Source: Paraburkholderia bryophila
Lineage (GTDB): Bacteria; Pseudomonadota; Gammaproteobacteria; Burkholderiales; Burkholderiaceae
Direction: 5' to 3'
DNA length: 64,000 nucleotides
Assembly: GCF_003269035.1 (NCBI RefSeq)
Contig: NZ_QLTK01000006.1
Span: 186,001-250,000, forward strand
The position numbers and the translations under genes were made by a program. Positions 1 through 9,100 of the stretch are shown piece by piece; position 1 is the first letter of the stretch, and each line of letters starts with the position of its first letter. The notes under the pieces are model-generated. The model ran no database searches, was not told the origin of the DNA, and was given only the letters and a program-made list of their open reading frames with translations.

Positions 1-3000
1 TTTATACGGCGCGACCGGTTCGACCGTTTCGTGTCGTGTCTGGTGTTCGTGCCGCGCGACAAGTACAACACCGATTTGCGGCAACGGATCGCGACGTTAC
101 TGGCTGAGGCGTTCAACGGCGAAAACGTCGAATTCACGCCGCTGCTGTCGGAGTCGACGCTGGCGCGCATTCATTTTGTCGTGCATGCGAAACCGGGCGG
201 CATGCCCAACGTCGACACGCGAGAACTGGAGGCGCGGCTCGTTCACGTGGCGCGCCGCTGGCAGGACGATCTGGCCGACGCCTTGCTCGACGCCTTCGGC
301 GAAGAGCAGGGCAACCGTCTGCTGCAACACTACGCGGATTCCTTTCCGGCCGGTTATCGCGACGATTATCCCGCTCGCACGGCGGTGCGCGATATCGAAC
401 TGATCGAGCGCGTGCAGGGCAGCGAGCGGCTCGCGATGAACCTGTATCGCCCGATCGAAGCGGGCCCACGTGCGTTCCGCTTCAAGGTCTACCGTGCCGG
501 TTTGCCGATCGCGCTGTCGCGCAGTTTGCCGATGCTGGAGCATCTGGGCGTGCGCGTCGATGAAGAGCGGCCGTATCTGATCGAAGCGCTGGACGCGACA
601 CCCGCGTGGATTCATGACTTCGGCCTGGAACTCGCGGACGACGCGGAGTTCGATATCGAACGGGTCAAGGATCTGTTCGAGGAAGCGTTCGAGCAGGTGT
701 GGACCGGCGCGATCGAGAGCGACGATTTCAATCGACTCGTGTTGCGCGCGCAACTGAATGCGCGCGAGGTGACGATACTGCGTGCATATGCCAAATATCT
801 GCGCCAGGTCGGCTCCACCTTTAGCGACGCGTATATCGAACGCGCAGTGACCGGGAACCCCGAGATCGCGCGGATGCTGGTCGAACTGTTTATTGCGCGT
901 TTCGATCCGGTGCTCGGCGAGACCCGCGAAGCGCGCGTGGACGGCTGGCTGCGTACGATCGACAGCGCGCTCGATCAGGTGCCGAATCTCGACGAGGACC
1001 GCATACTCCGGCAGTTTCTCGGCGTGATCAAGGCCACGCAGCGCACCAACTACTATCGCTTCAACGCGGAGGGCCAGCCGAAGCCGTATTTGTCGTTCAA
1101 GTTCGATCCGTCGCAAGTGCCGGGCTTGCCCGAGCCGAAACCGATGTTCGAAATCTGGGTGTACTCCCCACGCGTGGAAGGCGTGCATTTGCGCGGCGGC
1201 CGTGTAGCGCGCGGCGGTCTGCGCTGGTCGGATCGACGCGAGGACTTCCGCACGGAAGTGCTCGGCCTGATGAAAGCGCAGATGGTGAAGAACGTGGTGA
1301 TCGTGCCGGTCGGGTCGAAAGGCGGCTTCGTCGTGAAGAATCCGCCGCCGCAGAGCGAGCGCGACGCGTGGATGCGCGAAGGGGTTGCGTGCTATCAGAC
1401 CTTCCTGCGCGGTCTGCTCGACGTCACCGACAACCTCGCGGGGGCGACCGTGGTGCCGCCGCCCGACGTGGTGCGGCACGATCCCGACGATCCGTATCTG
1501 GTGGTCGCCGCCGACAAAGGCACGGCGACCTTCTCCGACTACGCGAACGCGATCTCGCAGGAATACGGTTTCTGGCTCGACGACGCGTTCGCGTCGGGCG
1601 GCTCGGTCGGCTACGACCACAAGAAGATGGCGATCACCGCGCGCGGCGCGTGGGAGTCGGTCAAGCGGCACTTTCGCGAGATGGGCGTCGATACGCAGAC
1701 CATGGACTTCACGGTGGTCGGCGTGGGTGACATGTCCGGCGACGTGTTCGGCAACGGCATGCTGTTGTCGCCGCATATCAAGCTGGTGGCCGCGTTCGAT
1801 CATCGGCATATCTTTCTCGATCCGAATCCCGATCCGGCCAGCAGTCTCGCCGAGCGTGGGCGTCTGTTCGGTCTCGATCGTTCGAGTTGGGCCGATTACG
1901 ATCCCGCGCTGATTTCAGCGGGCGGCGGCGTGTTTCCGCGTACCGCCAAGACGATTCCTTTGTCGCCCGCGGTGCAGGCGGTGCTCGGCGTCAGCGCGCC
2001 GGCGCTCGCGCCGACCGAGTTGATGCGGGCGATCCTGCAGGCGCCGGTCGATCTGCTTTACAACGGCGGTATCGGCACGTATGTGAAAGCGAGCCGCGAA
2101 ACGCATCTGCAGGTCGGCGACCGCGCCAACGACGCGATCCGCGTGAACGGTGCCGATCTGCACTGCAAGGTCGTCGCCGAAGGGGGCAATCTCGGTCTCA
2201 CGCAGCTTGGGCGTATCGAGTTCGCGCAGCGCGGCGGCCGCATCAATACGGATGCGATCGACAATTCCGCGGGCGTCGACTGCTCGGACCATGAGGTCAA
2301 CATCAAGATCCTGCTGGGACTGGTAGTCGCGGATGGCGAGATGACCGGGAAACAGCGAAACACGTTGCTCGCCGAAATGACCGACGAGGTTGGCCTGCTC
2401 GTGTTACAGGACAACTACTACCAGACGCAGGCGCTGTCGATCGCGGGCCGCTACGGTGTCGAGTTGCTCGATGCCGAGGCGCGTCTGATGCGTTATCTCG
2501 AGCGCGCGGGCCGCCTGAATCGCGTGATCGAGTTTCTGCCGACCGATGAAGAAATCGCCGAACGGCTGGCGGCGAAACAAGGTCTCACCACGCCCGAACG
2601 CGCGGTGTTGCTCGCGTACAGCAAGATGTGGTTATACGACGCGCTGCTCGACTCGACCATGCCCGAGGACCCGCTCGTCAGCGAGATGCTGGTTCAGTAC
2701 TTCCCGAAACCGTTGCGTCAGCGCTTTAGCGAACCGATGCAGCGCCATCCGTTGCGCCGCGAAATCCTCGCGACGCATTTGACCAATGCCTTGGTGAACC
2801 GGGTGGGATGCGAGTTCGTGCATCGGTTGATGGAGGAAACCGACGCGCAGCCGGGCGATATCGTGCGCGCCTGCATCATGGCGCGCGACGTGTTCGATCT
2901 CGACGACGTCTGGCGCAGTATCGACGCGCTGGATAATCGCGTCGCCGACGACGTGCAGGCGCGTATGTTCGTCGAAGTCGCGCGGCTGGTCGAACGTTCG

Positions 3001-3618
3001 GCGCTGTGGTTCTTGCGGCAATTGCAATCGGGCGCGGTCAGCAGCGGCGACGTGGCCGGTCTGCTCGCGCGTTGCCGCGACGCGGCGCAGCGCCTCGCGC
3101 CGCAATGGCCCGCGTTGCTGCCGGAGGCCGATCTCGACGCGTTGTCCGAGCGCCAACGCGTGCTCGTGGATGCCGGCGTGGACGGCGAACTCGCGGTGCG
3201 GATCGCGAGCGGCGAGATCTCGGCCGCGTTGCTCGATATCGCCGAAGTGGCGTCGACCTGCGGGCGCAGCCTCGAACTCGTCGCGGGCGTGTATTTCGCG
3301 CTCGGCACGCTGCTGAACTACAGTTGGATCAGCGAGCGTGCGGCGGCGTTGCCCGCACCCACGCACTGGGACATGCTTGCACGCGCAACGGCATTGGCCG
3401 AGCTTGCACGCCTGAAACGCGCACTGACCATGAGTGCGCTAACCGACGCCGACGAAGCGTCGACGGCGGATGCGCTGGTTCAGGCCTGGCGCGACAAACG
3501 TGTTGCGCAGCTCGAACGTTACGGTCGTTTGCTGGCCGATTTGCGAGCCACGGGCGGCGCGAGTCTGTCGATGCTGCTGGTGATCGTGCGCGAGATGGCG
3601 GCGTTGGAAAGAGCGTAA
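1..3618 (+). CDS. gdhB: NAD-specific glutamate dehydrogenase, 3' part (5' end outside window)
   Basis: Catalyses oxidative deamination of glutamate to 2-oxoglutarate in the cytoplasm. The frame is open from base 1, so the gene is cut by the window edge: about 1,205 codons are visible of a large-type enzyme that usually has about 1,600 residues. The first visible residues read like the family segment RRDRFDRFVSCLVFVPRD, so the GTG at 31 is internal and not a start. The conserved catalytic core is present: GGLRWSDRREDF (around base 1210), then KAQMVKNVVIVPVGSKGGF with the substrate lysine, then VGVGDMSGDVFGNGM (around 1720). The all-helical C-terminal region follows and ends at a normal stop. 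A strong hairpin lies 18 bases downstream. No disruption was seen. Confidence 0.95.
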   Translation, partial: FIRRDRFDRFVSCLVFVPRDKYNTDLRQRIATLLAEAFNGENVEFTPLLSESTLARIHFVVHAKPGGMPNVDTRELEARLVHVARRWQDDLADALLDAFGEEQGNRLLQHYADSFPAGYRDDYPARTAVRDIELIERVQGSERLAMNLYRPIEAGPRAFRFKVYRAGLPIALSRSLPMLEHLGVRVDEERPYLIEALDATPAWIHDFGLELADDAEFDIERVKDLFEEAFEQVWTGAIESDDFNRLVLRAQLNAREVTILRAYAKYLRQVGSTFSDAYIERAVTGNPEIARMLVELFIARFDPVLGETREARVDGWLRTIDSALDQVPNLDEDRILRQFLGVIKATQRTNYYRFNAEGQPKPYLSFKFDPSQVPGLPEPKPMFEIWVYSPRVEGVHLRGGRVARGGLRWSDRREDFRTEVLGLMKAQMVKNVVIVPVGSKGGFVVKNPPPQSERDAWMREGVACYQTFLRGLLDVTDNLAGATVVPPPDVVRHDPDDPYLVVAADKGTATFSDYANAISQEYGFWLDDAFASGGSVGYDHKKMAITARGAWESVKRHFREMGVDTQTMDFTVVGVGDMSGDVFGNGMLLSPHIKLVAAFDHRHIFLDPNPDPASSLAERGRLFGLDRSSWADYDPALISAGGGVFPRTAKTIPLSPAVQAVLGVSAPALAPTELMRAILQAPVDLLYNGGIGTYVKASRETHLQVGDRANDAIRVNGADLHCKVVAEGGNLGLTQLGRIEFAQRGGRINTDAIDNSAGVDCSDHEVNIKILLGLVVADGEMTGKQRNTLLAEMTDEVGLLVLQDNYYQTQALSIAGRYGVELLDAEARLMRYLERAGRLNRVIEFLPTDEEIAERLAAKQGLTTPERAVLLAYSKMWLYDALLDSTMPEDPLVSEMLVQYFPKPLRQRFSEPMQRHPLRREILATHLTNALVNRVGCEFVHRLMEETDAQPGDIVRACIMARDVFDLDDVWRSIDALDNRVADDVQARMFVEVARLVERSALWFLRQLQSGAVSSGDVAGLLARCRDAAQRLAPQWPALLPEADLDALSERQRVLVDAGVDGELAVRIASGEISAALLDIAEVASTCGRSLELVAGVYFALGTLLNYSWISERAAALPAPTHWDMLARATALAELARLKRALTMSALTDADEASTADALVQAWRDKRVAQLERYGRLLADLRATGGASLSMLLVIVREMAALERA

Positions 3619-3635
3619 CGCGCGAGCGGATCGGC

Positions 3636-3672
3636 GCACACGGGCCGGCTTGTATCAGCCCGGCCCGTGTGC
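3636..3672 (+). terminator. hairpin after glutamate dehydrogenase
   Basis: Two perfect 13-base arms (3636-3648 and 3660-3672) enclose an 11-base loop, starting 18 bases after the stop of the dehydrogenase gene. There is no T-run after the stem, so it is a terminator-like or 3'-end stabilising hairpin rather than a classical intrinsic terminator. Confidence 0.55.
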
Positions 3673-3691
3673 ATGCGTCAAGCGCGCGGCA

Positions 3692-3922
3692 CGCTGACGG
3701 CGTCGCGTCGATACGTCCATACACCCCGCTTGTCGGCGTCGGCCCTGCCGCGAAAAACAGCGTGTTGAGCGACTGATTCGCGAAGCCGTTGCCAAAGCCG
3801 ATGCCCCAGATGCCGGGCTGCCTGAAGGTCGTGCCGTCGCCCGCGCCGTTGACCTGCGTACGGCCGTGGGGACCGAGCAGCGCGTACGTGATATACATCG
3901 TCCCGCCGATTGCCGCGTGCCG
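3692..3922 (-). pseudogene. remnant of a TIGR03118-family gene (C-terminal pieces)
   Basis: On the minus strand a frame reads AAIGGTMYITYALLG, then NGAGDG, then GIWGIGFGNGFANQSLNTLF and GVYGRID. These match the order of conserved blocks at the C-terminus of the TIGR03118 family (exported, propeller-like, about 350-400 residues) as I remember it. The segment that normally lies between the NGAGDG-like block and the GLWG-like block is missing, and the N-terminal two thirds are absent: upstream lies only the promoter region of the superoxide dismutase gene. I therefore read this as a decayed gene with an internal deletion. The family identification is from memory and was not searched. Confidence 0.6.
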
Positions 3923-4071
3923 TCAGGAATGCATGGCGGCTTGCCGATCGCGCGAAAAAAATTCGCTTTACGTTGGAATAGTGGGAGGAGGTCGGCTGTT
4001 CTGTGTGAGTGGCCACGACTCACCGTCATTCGGGCGATGGCCGCGCTCTCTCCACAATCACGGTACCCGTC

Positions 4072-4818
4072 ATGCTCAATTCGCTTATTTCCCGCCGTCG
4101 CCTGATTGCAACCGGGTCGCTGGCTTCGGTCGGCGTCGCGCTTTCCAGATTTGCTTTCGGCCAGACGGCACCGACTGCCGCGAAGCCCACGCTCAGCGTC
4201 GTACCTGCGTACCTCGGCGTGTCGCCGCAAACGCTGCCGGCGTTGCCTTACGCGGAAAACGCACTCGAGCCGACCATCTCGGCGCGCACGGTTGGGATTC
4301 ACTACGGCAAGCACCATCGGGCGTATTTCGACAATCTGCACAAGCTGCTGGTCGGCACGCCGCTCGAACAGGCGTCGCTCGAGCAGATCATCGTGCAGTC
4401 GCACGATCAGCCGATGCTCGCCGACGTATTCAACAACGCGGCGCAAGCGTGGAATCACAACTTCTACTGGAACTCGCTGACTCCTGCCGCGACCACGCCG
4501 AGCGCGAAGCTGCAGGCCGCGATCGAACGCAAGTTCGGCTCGATCGAGGCGTTGTCGAAAGCGCTGGTGGCGACATCGGCGTCGCAATTCGGCAGTGGCT
4601 GGGGATGGCTGGTCGTCGATCGCGGCGAACTCGCGGTCGTCAAGACCGGCAATGCGGAAACACCGTTCACGGCCGGTCTCGCGCCGCTGCTCACCGTCGA
4701 CGTGTGGGAGCACGCGTATTACCTCGACTATCAGAATCGCCGTCCGGACTATCTGGTTGCCACCGTCTCGCGTCATTTGAACTGGGCGTTCGCGTCGGCT
4801 AACTTCGAGCGCGTCTGA
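4072..4818 (+). CDS. exported Fe/Mn-type superoxide dismutase
   Basis: Dismutates superoxide to peroxide and oxygen. The ATG at 4072 gives 248 residues. The in-frame upstream ATG (4009) would only add residues before the signal peptide. The N-terminus carries a twin-arginine-like motif, SRRRLIA, followed by a hydrophobic stretch, which predicts Tat export of a folded metalloprotein to the periplasm. The four metal ligands are visible: H77 in GIHYGKHH, H129 in WNHNFYW, D210 and H214 in DVWEHAYYLDY. Cytoplasmic SodB proteins are about 193 residues, so the extra length is the export region plus a linker. Metal choice (Fe or Mn) cannot be decided by eye. It is a single gene between a pseudogene and a sigma-factor operon. 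Confidence 0.9.
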   Translation: MLNSLISRRRLIATGSLASVGVALSRFAFGQTAPTAAKPTLSVVPAYLGVSPQTLPALPYAENALEPTISARTVGIHYGKHHRAYFDNLHKLLVGTPLEQASLEQIIVQSHDQPMLADVFNNAAQAWNHNFYWNSLTPAATTPSAKLQAAIERKFGSIEALSKALVATSASQFGSGWGWLVVDRGELAVVKTGNAETPFTAGLAPLLTVDVWEHAYYLDYQNRRPDYLVATVSRHLNWAFASANFERV

Positions 4819-4916
4819 CCGGCGTTGGTGCCATTGCAACGAGTGTGTGCGATGGCCCTTGCAGGTCGTCTCGTTGTGTTCCTTCGGTCCGTCATCGAGC
4901 CATTCCGGCTGAAAAT

Positions 4917-4947
4917 TGTTTAGTTAAGGGAAGCAGTCTGTTTAGTT
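4917..4947 (+). repeat. direct repeat TGTTTAGTT upstream of the sigma gene
   Basis: Two copies of TGTTTAGTT (4917-4925 and 4939-4947) start 22 bases apart, about two helical turns, in the otherwise empty 293-base gap between the dismutase and the sigma factor. They could be a regulator or promoter element. A TACAAT hexamer at 5023-5028 is a possible -10 box, but no convincing -35 partner was seen. Confidence 0.3.
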
Positions 4948-5111
4948 GGCTTCACATCTAAAACGACCGGGTTGTCGGATTCCGTGCATTTTTTTGCGGC
5001 GGCAGCGTCATGACTAACGTTGTACAATCCGCGAACTTCGTGGCCTGCCCGCAACGGCCGGTTTTTCGGCCGCCTCGCCCGCCCGCAACCCCTGCTTTCA
5101 GCCAGTCAATC

Positions 5112-5669
5112 ATGTCAACAGCAGATGCTGAGAATCTGCCGAATTTACTGCCGGGCATGCTGCCGCGGCTGTGGGCATTCTCCTTGCGGCTGTGCGGAAA
5201 TCAGCACGACGCCGAAGATGTACTCCAGCGTGCCTGTGTGCGGGGACTCGAACGCGCCAGTCAACTGCAGCCGGGGACGTCGCCGCTGAGCTGGATGTTC
5301 TCGATCGTTCACTCCACCTGGATCAACGAATTGCGCGCGCGTAACGTGCGCAGCCGTTCCAGTATGGAATGGGACGATAACTTTCTCGAAACGGTGGCCG
5401 ATCCCGGCGCACGCAATCCGGAAGCGAGCTTGCTGAGCGGCGAGATCATCGCGGCTGTCGAGCGTTTGCCCGACGCGCAGCGGATCGTGATGCTGCTGAT
5501 CGCGGTCGAAGGAATGAGCTACGCAGAAGCAGCCGAAACGCTCGGCGTGCCGATCGGCACGATCATGAGCCGGCTGTCCCGCGCGCGCCAGACTATCGGC
5601 GCGCAATTCGGCGAGCGCGACGCGTCGGCGGCGCGCTCAACCGGCAACACACAGAGAGCGGCGCAATGA
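5112..5669 (+). CDS. ECF-type RNA polymerase sigma factor
   Basis: Directs RNA polymerase to a stress regulon. The ATG at 5112 gives 185 residues starting MSTADAENLPNLLP. An in-frame ATG at 5010 would add 34 low-similarity, proline-rich residues. Region 2 is seen as LPRLWAFSLRLCGNQHDAEDVLQRACV with the -10 contact segment SPLSWMFSIVHSTWINELR. Region 4 is VERLPDAQRIVMLLIAVE, then MSYAEAAETLGVPIGTIMSR, an HTH. The stop overlaps the start of the next gene (ATGA), so the two are translationally coupled, as is usual for a sigma/anti-sigma pair. Confidence 0.9.
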   Translation: MSTADAENLPNLLPGMLPRLWAFSLRLCGNQHDAEDVLQRACVRGLERASQLQPGTSPLSWMFSIVHSTWINELRARNVRSRSSMEWDDNFLETVADPGARNPEASLLSGEIIAAVERLPDAQRIVMLLIAVEGMSYAEAAETLGVPIGTIMSRLSRARQTIGAQFGERDASAARSTGNTQRAAQ

Positions 5670-6628
5670 AGATCGATGACGCCATCCTGCTAGCCTACGT
5701 CGACGGCGATCTGCCGGAGGACGAGTGCATAAAAGTCGAACATGCGATTCAGGAGTCCACGGAGATCGCATCGCGTGTGTCGTTGCTGCGCGCGTCGCAA
5801 CTCCCCTATGCGGAAGCATTCGATCAGCAATCGCTGCCGCCGGTGCCTGAATCGCTGAGCCGAAGTGTCGACGACATGATTCGTCAGCATCTCGCGAATG
5901 CATCCGCGCAGCAGCACGCGGCCGGAGTGGCCGATGCTGCGCCCCGTGGCGAGACTGAAGAAGCGTCTTTGGGCGAGAACGTGCATCGCCTGAAGCCACG
6001 CGCCAGATCGCTGCCCATGCTGTCGTGGCCGAAGCTCGCCGTCGCGTTCGTTGCGGGCGCATTCTGTTGCGGCCTCGCGTTGCGGTTGGTGCCGCAATTG
6101 GCGGGCAACGGCAACAGCGGTAGTGGTGGCGTTGTCACCGCGTCGAACGACGCCGCCATGATGCCGTGGATCAAGGCGGCTGCCGGCTATCAGCAGCTTT
6201 ACACACGCGATACGGTCGCGCTGTTGCAGCCCGACATGAATGTGACGACGGCCACCGTCGCCGACATTCGCCACGTCGACAACCTCGCCATGCAGATTCC
6301 CGATCTGAGCCGCCAGGGCCTCACGTTCAAGCGCGTGCAGCGCTTACGCTTTCATGACAAGGCGCTCGTGCAGATCGTGTATCTGCCGCAAAAGGGCAAT
6401 CCTGTCGCGCTGTGCGTGCTGAAAGAGGCGAAGGCGGACGCCGCGCCGTCCGACGCCAACGTGCACGGCATGGCCGTGGTTTCATGGCGTCGCGGACAAC
6501 TTGGCTACGCGCTGATCGGCGAACCCGGCACGGTGGATCTCGACGCGCTCGGCAAGCAGTTGTACAACGGCCAGGTGACGACCACCGTCGGCAGCAACGA
6601 CAACGGCGCGCCCGATCCGCGCGCTTGA
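5666..6628 (+). CDS. transmembrane anti-sigma factor
   Basis: 320 residues, beginning in the ATGA overlap with the sigma gene. The N-terminal 60 residues resemble a zinc-finger-type anti-sigma domain in layout (MKIDDAILLAYVDGDLP, with acidic helices), but the Cys/His cluster of true ZAS proteins is not obvious. One membrane segment follows at about residues 118-140 (LPMLSWPKLAVAFVAGAFCC), then a periplasmic domain of about 170 residues. The predicted role is to hold the sigma factor at the inner membrane until an envelope or oxidative signal arrives. No proteolysis site can be assigned by eye. Confidence 0.8.
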   Translation: MKIDDAILLAYVDGDLPEDECIKVEHAIQESTEIASRVSLLRASQLPYAEAFDQQSLPPVPESLSRSVDDMIRQHLANASAQQHAAGVADAAPRGETEEASLGENVHRLKPRARSLPMLSWPKLAVAFVAGAFCCGLALRLVPQLAGNGNSGSGGVVTASNDAAMMPWIKAAAGYQQLYTRDTVALLQPDMNVTTATVADIRHVDNLAMQIPDLSRQGLTFKRVQRLRFHDKALVQIVYLPQKGNPVALCVLKEAKADAAPSDANVHGMAVVSWRRGQLGYALIGEPGTVDLDALGKQLYNGQVTTTVGSNDNGAPDPRA

Positions 6629-6662
6629 TCCGCGCGTGATCCGGTTGGGGCGATGAAAGCGC

Positions 6663-6683
6663 CGGGCCGTTCAGGTCGGCCCG
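6663..6683 (+). terminator. hairpin after anti-sigma gene
   Basis: Perfect 7-base arms CGGGCCG/CGGCCCG (6663-6669, 6677-6683) lie 34 bases after the anti-sigma stop. There is no adjacent T-run, so this is only terminator-like. Confidence 0.4.
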
Positions 6684-6704
6684 CGCGCGAGTCAAGCCTT
6701 CTAT

Positions 6705-6932
6705 TTATTTCACGCCCGCTCTGAAGACCGCAACGGTCTCCTCCAGACGGGTCACCTGCTCATCGAGAGATTGGGCGGCGGCCGCCTCTTCGACAAACGC
6801 CCCATTCTGCTAGGTCAATTCGTCGATCTGATTGATCGCCACGTTCACCTCTTGAATGCTGTTGCCCTGCGCGTCGGACGTCGTGGCGATTTCCTCGCCG
6901 AGCGTCACGATAAGCCGGCGAACGATCGTCAT
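6705..6932 (-). pseudogene. methyl-accepting chemotaxis protein, decayed C-terminal tail
   Basis: The minus strand encodes the last ~75 residues of an MCP: EEIATTSDAQGNSIQEVN, INQIDELT, QNGAFVEEAAAAQSLDEQ, then the tail VAVFRAGVK and stop. In intact receptors the segment reads like VNxAVxQMDxVTQQNAALVEQAAAAA. Here the first Gln after DELT is a TAG stop, a single-base change from CAG. Upstream of 6932 no receptor signalling domain remains. The piece is therefore a non-functional relic. The flanking region up to 7234 holds no other gene I can support. Confidence 0.7.
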
Positions 6933-7234
6933 GGTCTCTTTCCTGGCGCGGAGTTGGAATGGCGCGGCGCGAAAAGACCGTACAACCCGTGTTGTTCGCG
7001 CACGCTGTCATGCACAACACTATGCAGGCGCAACTATTCCGCTGCAGCCCGATGAATTTATTCAAACGGTGCGATCGGCGGAATTTATCGGCTGGGGCGG
7101 CCGAAAAAAATATCTGGAATAAAGCGGATGAAACCGGGTTAACGCTGGAGTCACCTGTAGAAAACCTGGCTTCGTATCGCGGTCATGTCGCGATAGGGAG
7201 TTCGTCGACCTTCATCAATCTATTCCGACCAGTC

Positions 7235-8059
7235 ATGAAAACCTTTCGCCTCTCGAATGTCGTTGCACTTGTCGCGCTGACAGCGCCACTGTTCCTGAAT
7301 GAAGCATCGGCGCAAATCGCTCAGCCCGTGCGCGCCAACAATGTCGTTCTGGTGCATGGCGCCTGGGCTGACGGCTCCAGCTGGAATGGCGTGGTGGAGC
7401 GCCTTCAGGCGGCCGGCATGCATGTAACGGCGGTTCAGAACCCACTCACGTCGCTCGCGGATTCCGATGCGGCCACGCGCCGCGCGCTGGCTTTGCAGGA
7501 CGGTCTGACGGTGCTGGTCGGCCACTCGTGGGCCGGTACGGTAGTGAGCGACGTGGGCAACGATCCGAAGGTGTCGGCGCTCGTGTATGTCGCCGCGCGC
7601 GCGCCCGACGCCGGCGAGGATTTCGTCGCGCTGTCGGGCAAATTTCCGACCATGCCGGTGCGTGCGGGCGTCGAGAATCATGACGGCCTGACCACCATTT
7701 CCGAAACCGCCTACCTGCGCTATTTTGCAAACGGGGTCACGCCTGACCAGGCGAAGGCGATGTACGCGGAACAATGGCCGACGGCGGCTTCGCTGTTCGG
7801 CGAGCGCACCACGGCGGCCGGTTGGCACGTCAAGCCGACGTTTTATGCCGTGTCCAAAGACGATCAGACCATCTCTCCCGATCTGGAGCGCTTCCTCGCC
7901 GCGCGTATGAAGGCGAAAACGATTGAACTCGACGCGGGCCATCTGTCGCTCGTGTCTCATCCGCAGGAAATCGCCAATCTGATTCTGGAAGCGGCCGGTC
8001 ACGAAGCGGGCGCAGCGACGACGGCGGCCGCCACGACGACCGCTGCGGTCAAGAACTGA
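7235..8059 (+). CDS. exported alpha/beta hydrolase (esterase-like)
   Basis: 274 residues from the ATG at 7235. The signal peptide is clear: MKTFRL, a hydrophobic core, and cleavage after NEASA. Mature-protein motifs are VLVHGAWADGSSW (oxyanion region), nucleophile elbow GHSWAG with Ser98, and a C-terminal AGHLSLVSHP carrying the catalytic His. This pattern fits the plant salicylate-methylesterase/hydroxynitrile-lyase-like branch of bacterial hydrolases. The C-terminus is Ala/Thr-rich. The substrate is unknown; location is predicted to be periplasmic. The gene stands alone. Confidence 0.85.
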   Translation: MKTFRLSNVVALVALTAPLFLNEASAQIAQPVRANNVVLVHGAWADGSSWNGVVERLQAAGMHVTAVQNPLTSLADSDAATRRALALQDGLTVLVGHSWAGTVVSDVGNDPKVSALVYVAARAPDAGEDFVALSGKFPTMPVRAGVENHDGLTTISETAYLRYFANGVTPDQAKAMYAEQWPTAASLFGERTTAAGWHVKPTFYAVSKDDQTISPDLERFLAARMKAKTIELDAGHLSLVSHPQEIANLILEAAGHEAGAATTAAATTTAAVKN

Positions 8060-8187
8060 GGCTTGAGAGGAGGAGGCGATGTCGACGCTGATATCGCCGC
8101 GAGGTTCATCGGTCGAGGTGACCGTGGCGGTCGTGTGGAGGCGGTGCGGTATGATTGGCGCCGACCCCACCGACACCCTCCACGACG

Positions 8188-9093
8188 ATGAAAGAAGAAT
8201 CGCCGAAAGCCATTTTCTACGCCCTCGCCGCCAACCTCGGTATTGCCGTCTGCAAGTTCGCCGCCGCCGCGTTCACCGGTTCCGGCTCGATGTTCGCGGA
8301 AGCGATTCACTCGACCGCCGACTGCGGTAATCAACTGCTTCTGCTATTCGGTCTGCGTGAAGCGCGCAAGCCGGCGAGCCCTTTGCACCCCATGGGCAGC
8401 GGGCGCGAGATCAATTTCTATTCGCTGCTGGTGGCGCTGCTGCTGTTCTTCGTCGGCGGCGCGTTCTCGGTGTATGAGGGCGTGCACAGGCTCTTCGCGC
8501 GTGAGCCGCTGCAGTATGCATATGTGGCGTTGGTGGTACTCGGCGTGTCGGTCGTGCTGGAGGCGTTGTCGCTTTGGGGCGCGGTGAAGGAGATCCGCAA
8601 GACGCATCCGGACAAGAGCATGTGGCGCTGGTTTCGCGAGACGCGTGAATCCGACTTGCTGGTGGTCGCGGGCGAGGATATCGCGGCGCTGGCGGGACTC
8701 GCGATGGCGTTCGTTGCCGTGCTGCTGACCATGGTGACCGGCAATCCCGTCTACGACGCGCTAGGTTCGATCGGCGTGGGGCTGCTGTTGATGGTGATCG
8801 CGTGGCTGGTGGCGCGCGAGGTGAAGTCGATGATCGTCGGCGAGTCGGCGAGCCCGGAAGTGCGTCGCGCGATCGAGGCGCATTTGCAGGCGCGGACTGA
8901 AATTCGCAGCATCATCAACATGATCACGCTGCAATGGGGCCGCCATGTGGTGGTGGCCGTGCAGGCCGAAATGATCGACTACGCCAGCGGCCGCGCGATG
9001 GTCGACGCGATCAACGTGATCGAAGCGGACTTGCAGGCGACGTTCCCGCAAGTCCGGTGGGTGTTTTTCGAGCCGGACGTGCCGCGCGTTTGA
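8188..9093 (+). CDS. cation diffusion facilitator family transporter
   Basis: 301 residues from the ATG at 8188. An inner-membrane antiporter that exports divalent metal such as Zn. About six membrane segments are seen. TM2 carries EAIHSTADCGNQ, the HxxxD half-site (H41, D45). The other half-site in TM5 reads VVAGEDIAALAGL, so it is an E-D pattern instead of HxxxD or DxxxD, as in the SLC30A9-like branch. The C-terminal cytoplasmic domain (AHLQARTEIRSIINMITLQW and after) has the ferredoxin-like fold pattern. It converges on the aldo/keto reductase gene with a gap of 7 bases. Confidence 0.88.
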   Translation: MKEESPKAIFYALAANLGIAVCKFAAAAFTGSGSMFAEAIHSTADCGNQLLLLFGLREARKPASPLHPMGSGREINFYSLLVALLLFFVGGAFSVYEGVHRLFAREPLQYAYVALVVLGVSVVLEALSLWGAVKEIRKTHPDKSMWRWFRETRESDLLVVAGEDIAALAGLAMAFVAVLLTMVTGNPVYDALGSIGVGLLLMVIAWLVAREVKSMIVGESASPEVRRAIEAHLQARTEIRSIINMITLQWGRHVVVAVQAEMIDYASGRAMVDAINVIEADLQATFPQVRWVFFEPDVPRV

Positions 9094-9100
9094 AACCGGC

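Noticed and set aside
97-1809. 570-codon minus-strand frame in the glutamate dehydrogenase
   Set aside because: Complement of a highly conserved enzyme; composition is typical of a shadow frame.
5010-5111. Upstream ATG at 5010 for the ECF sigma factor
   Set aside because: The extra 34 residues are proline-rich and unlike sigma factors; the ATG at 5112 fits the domain start.
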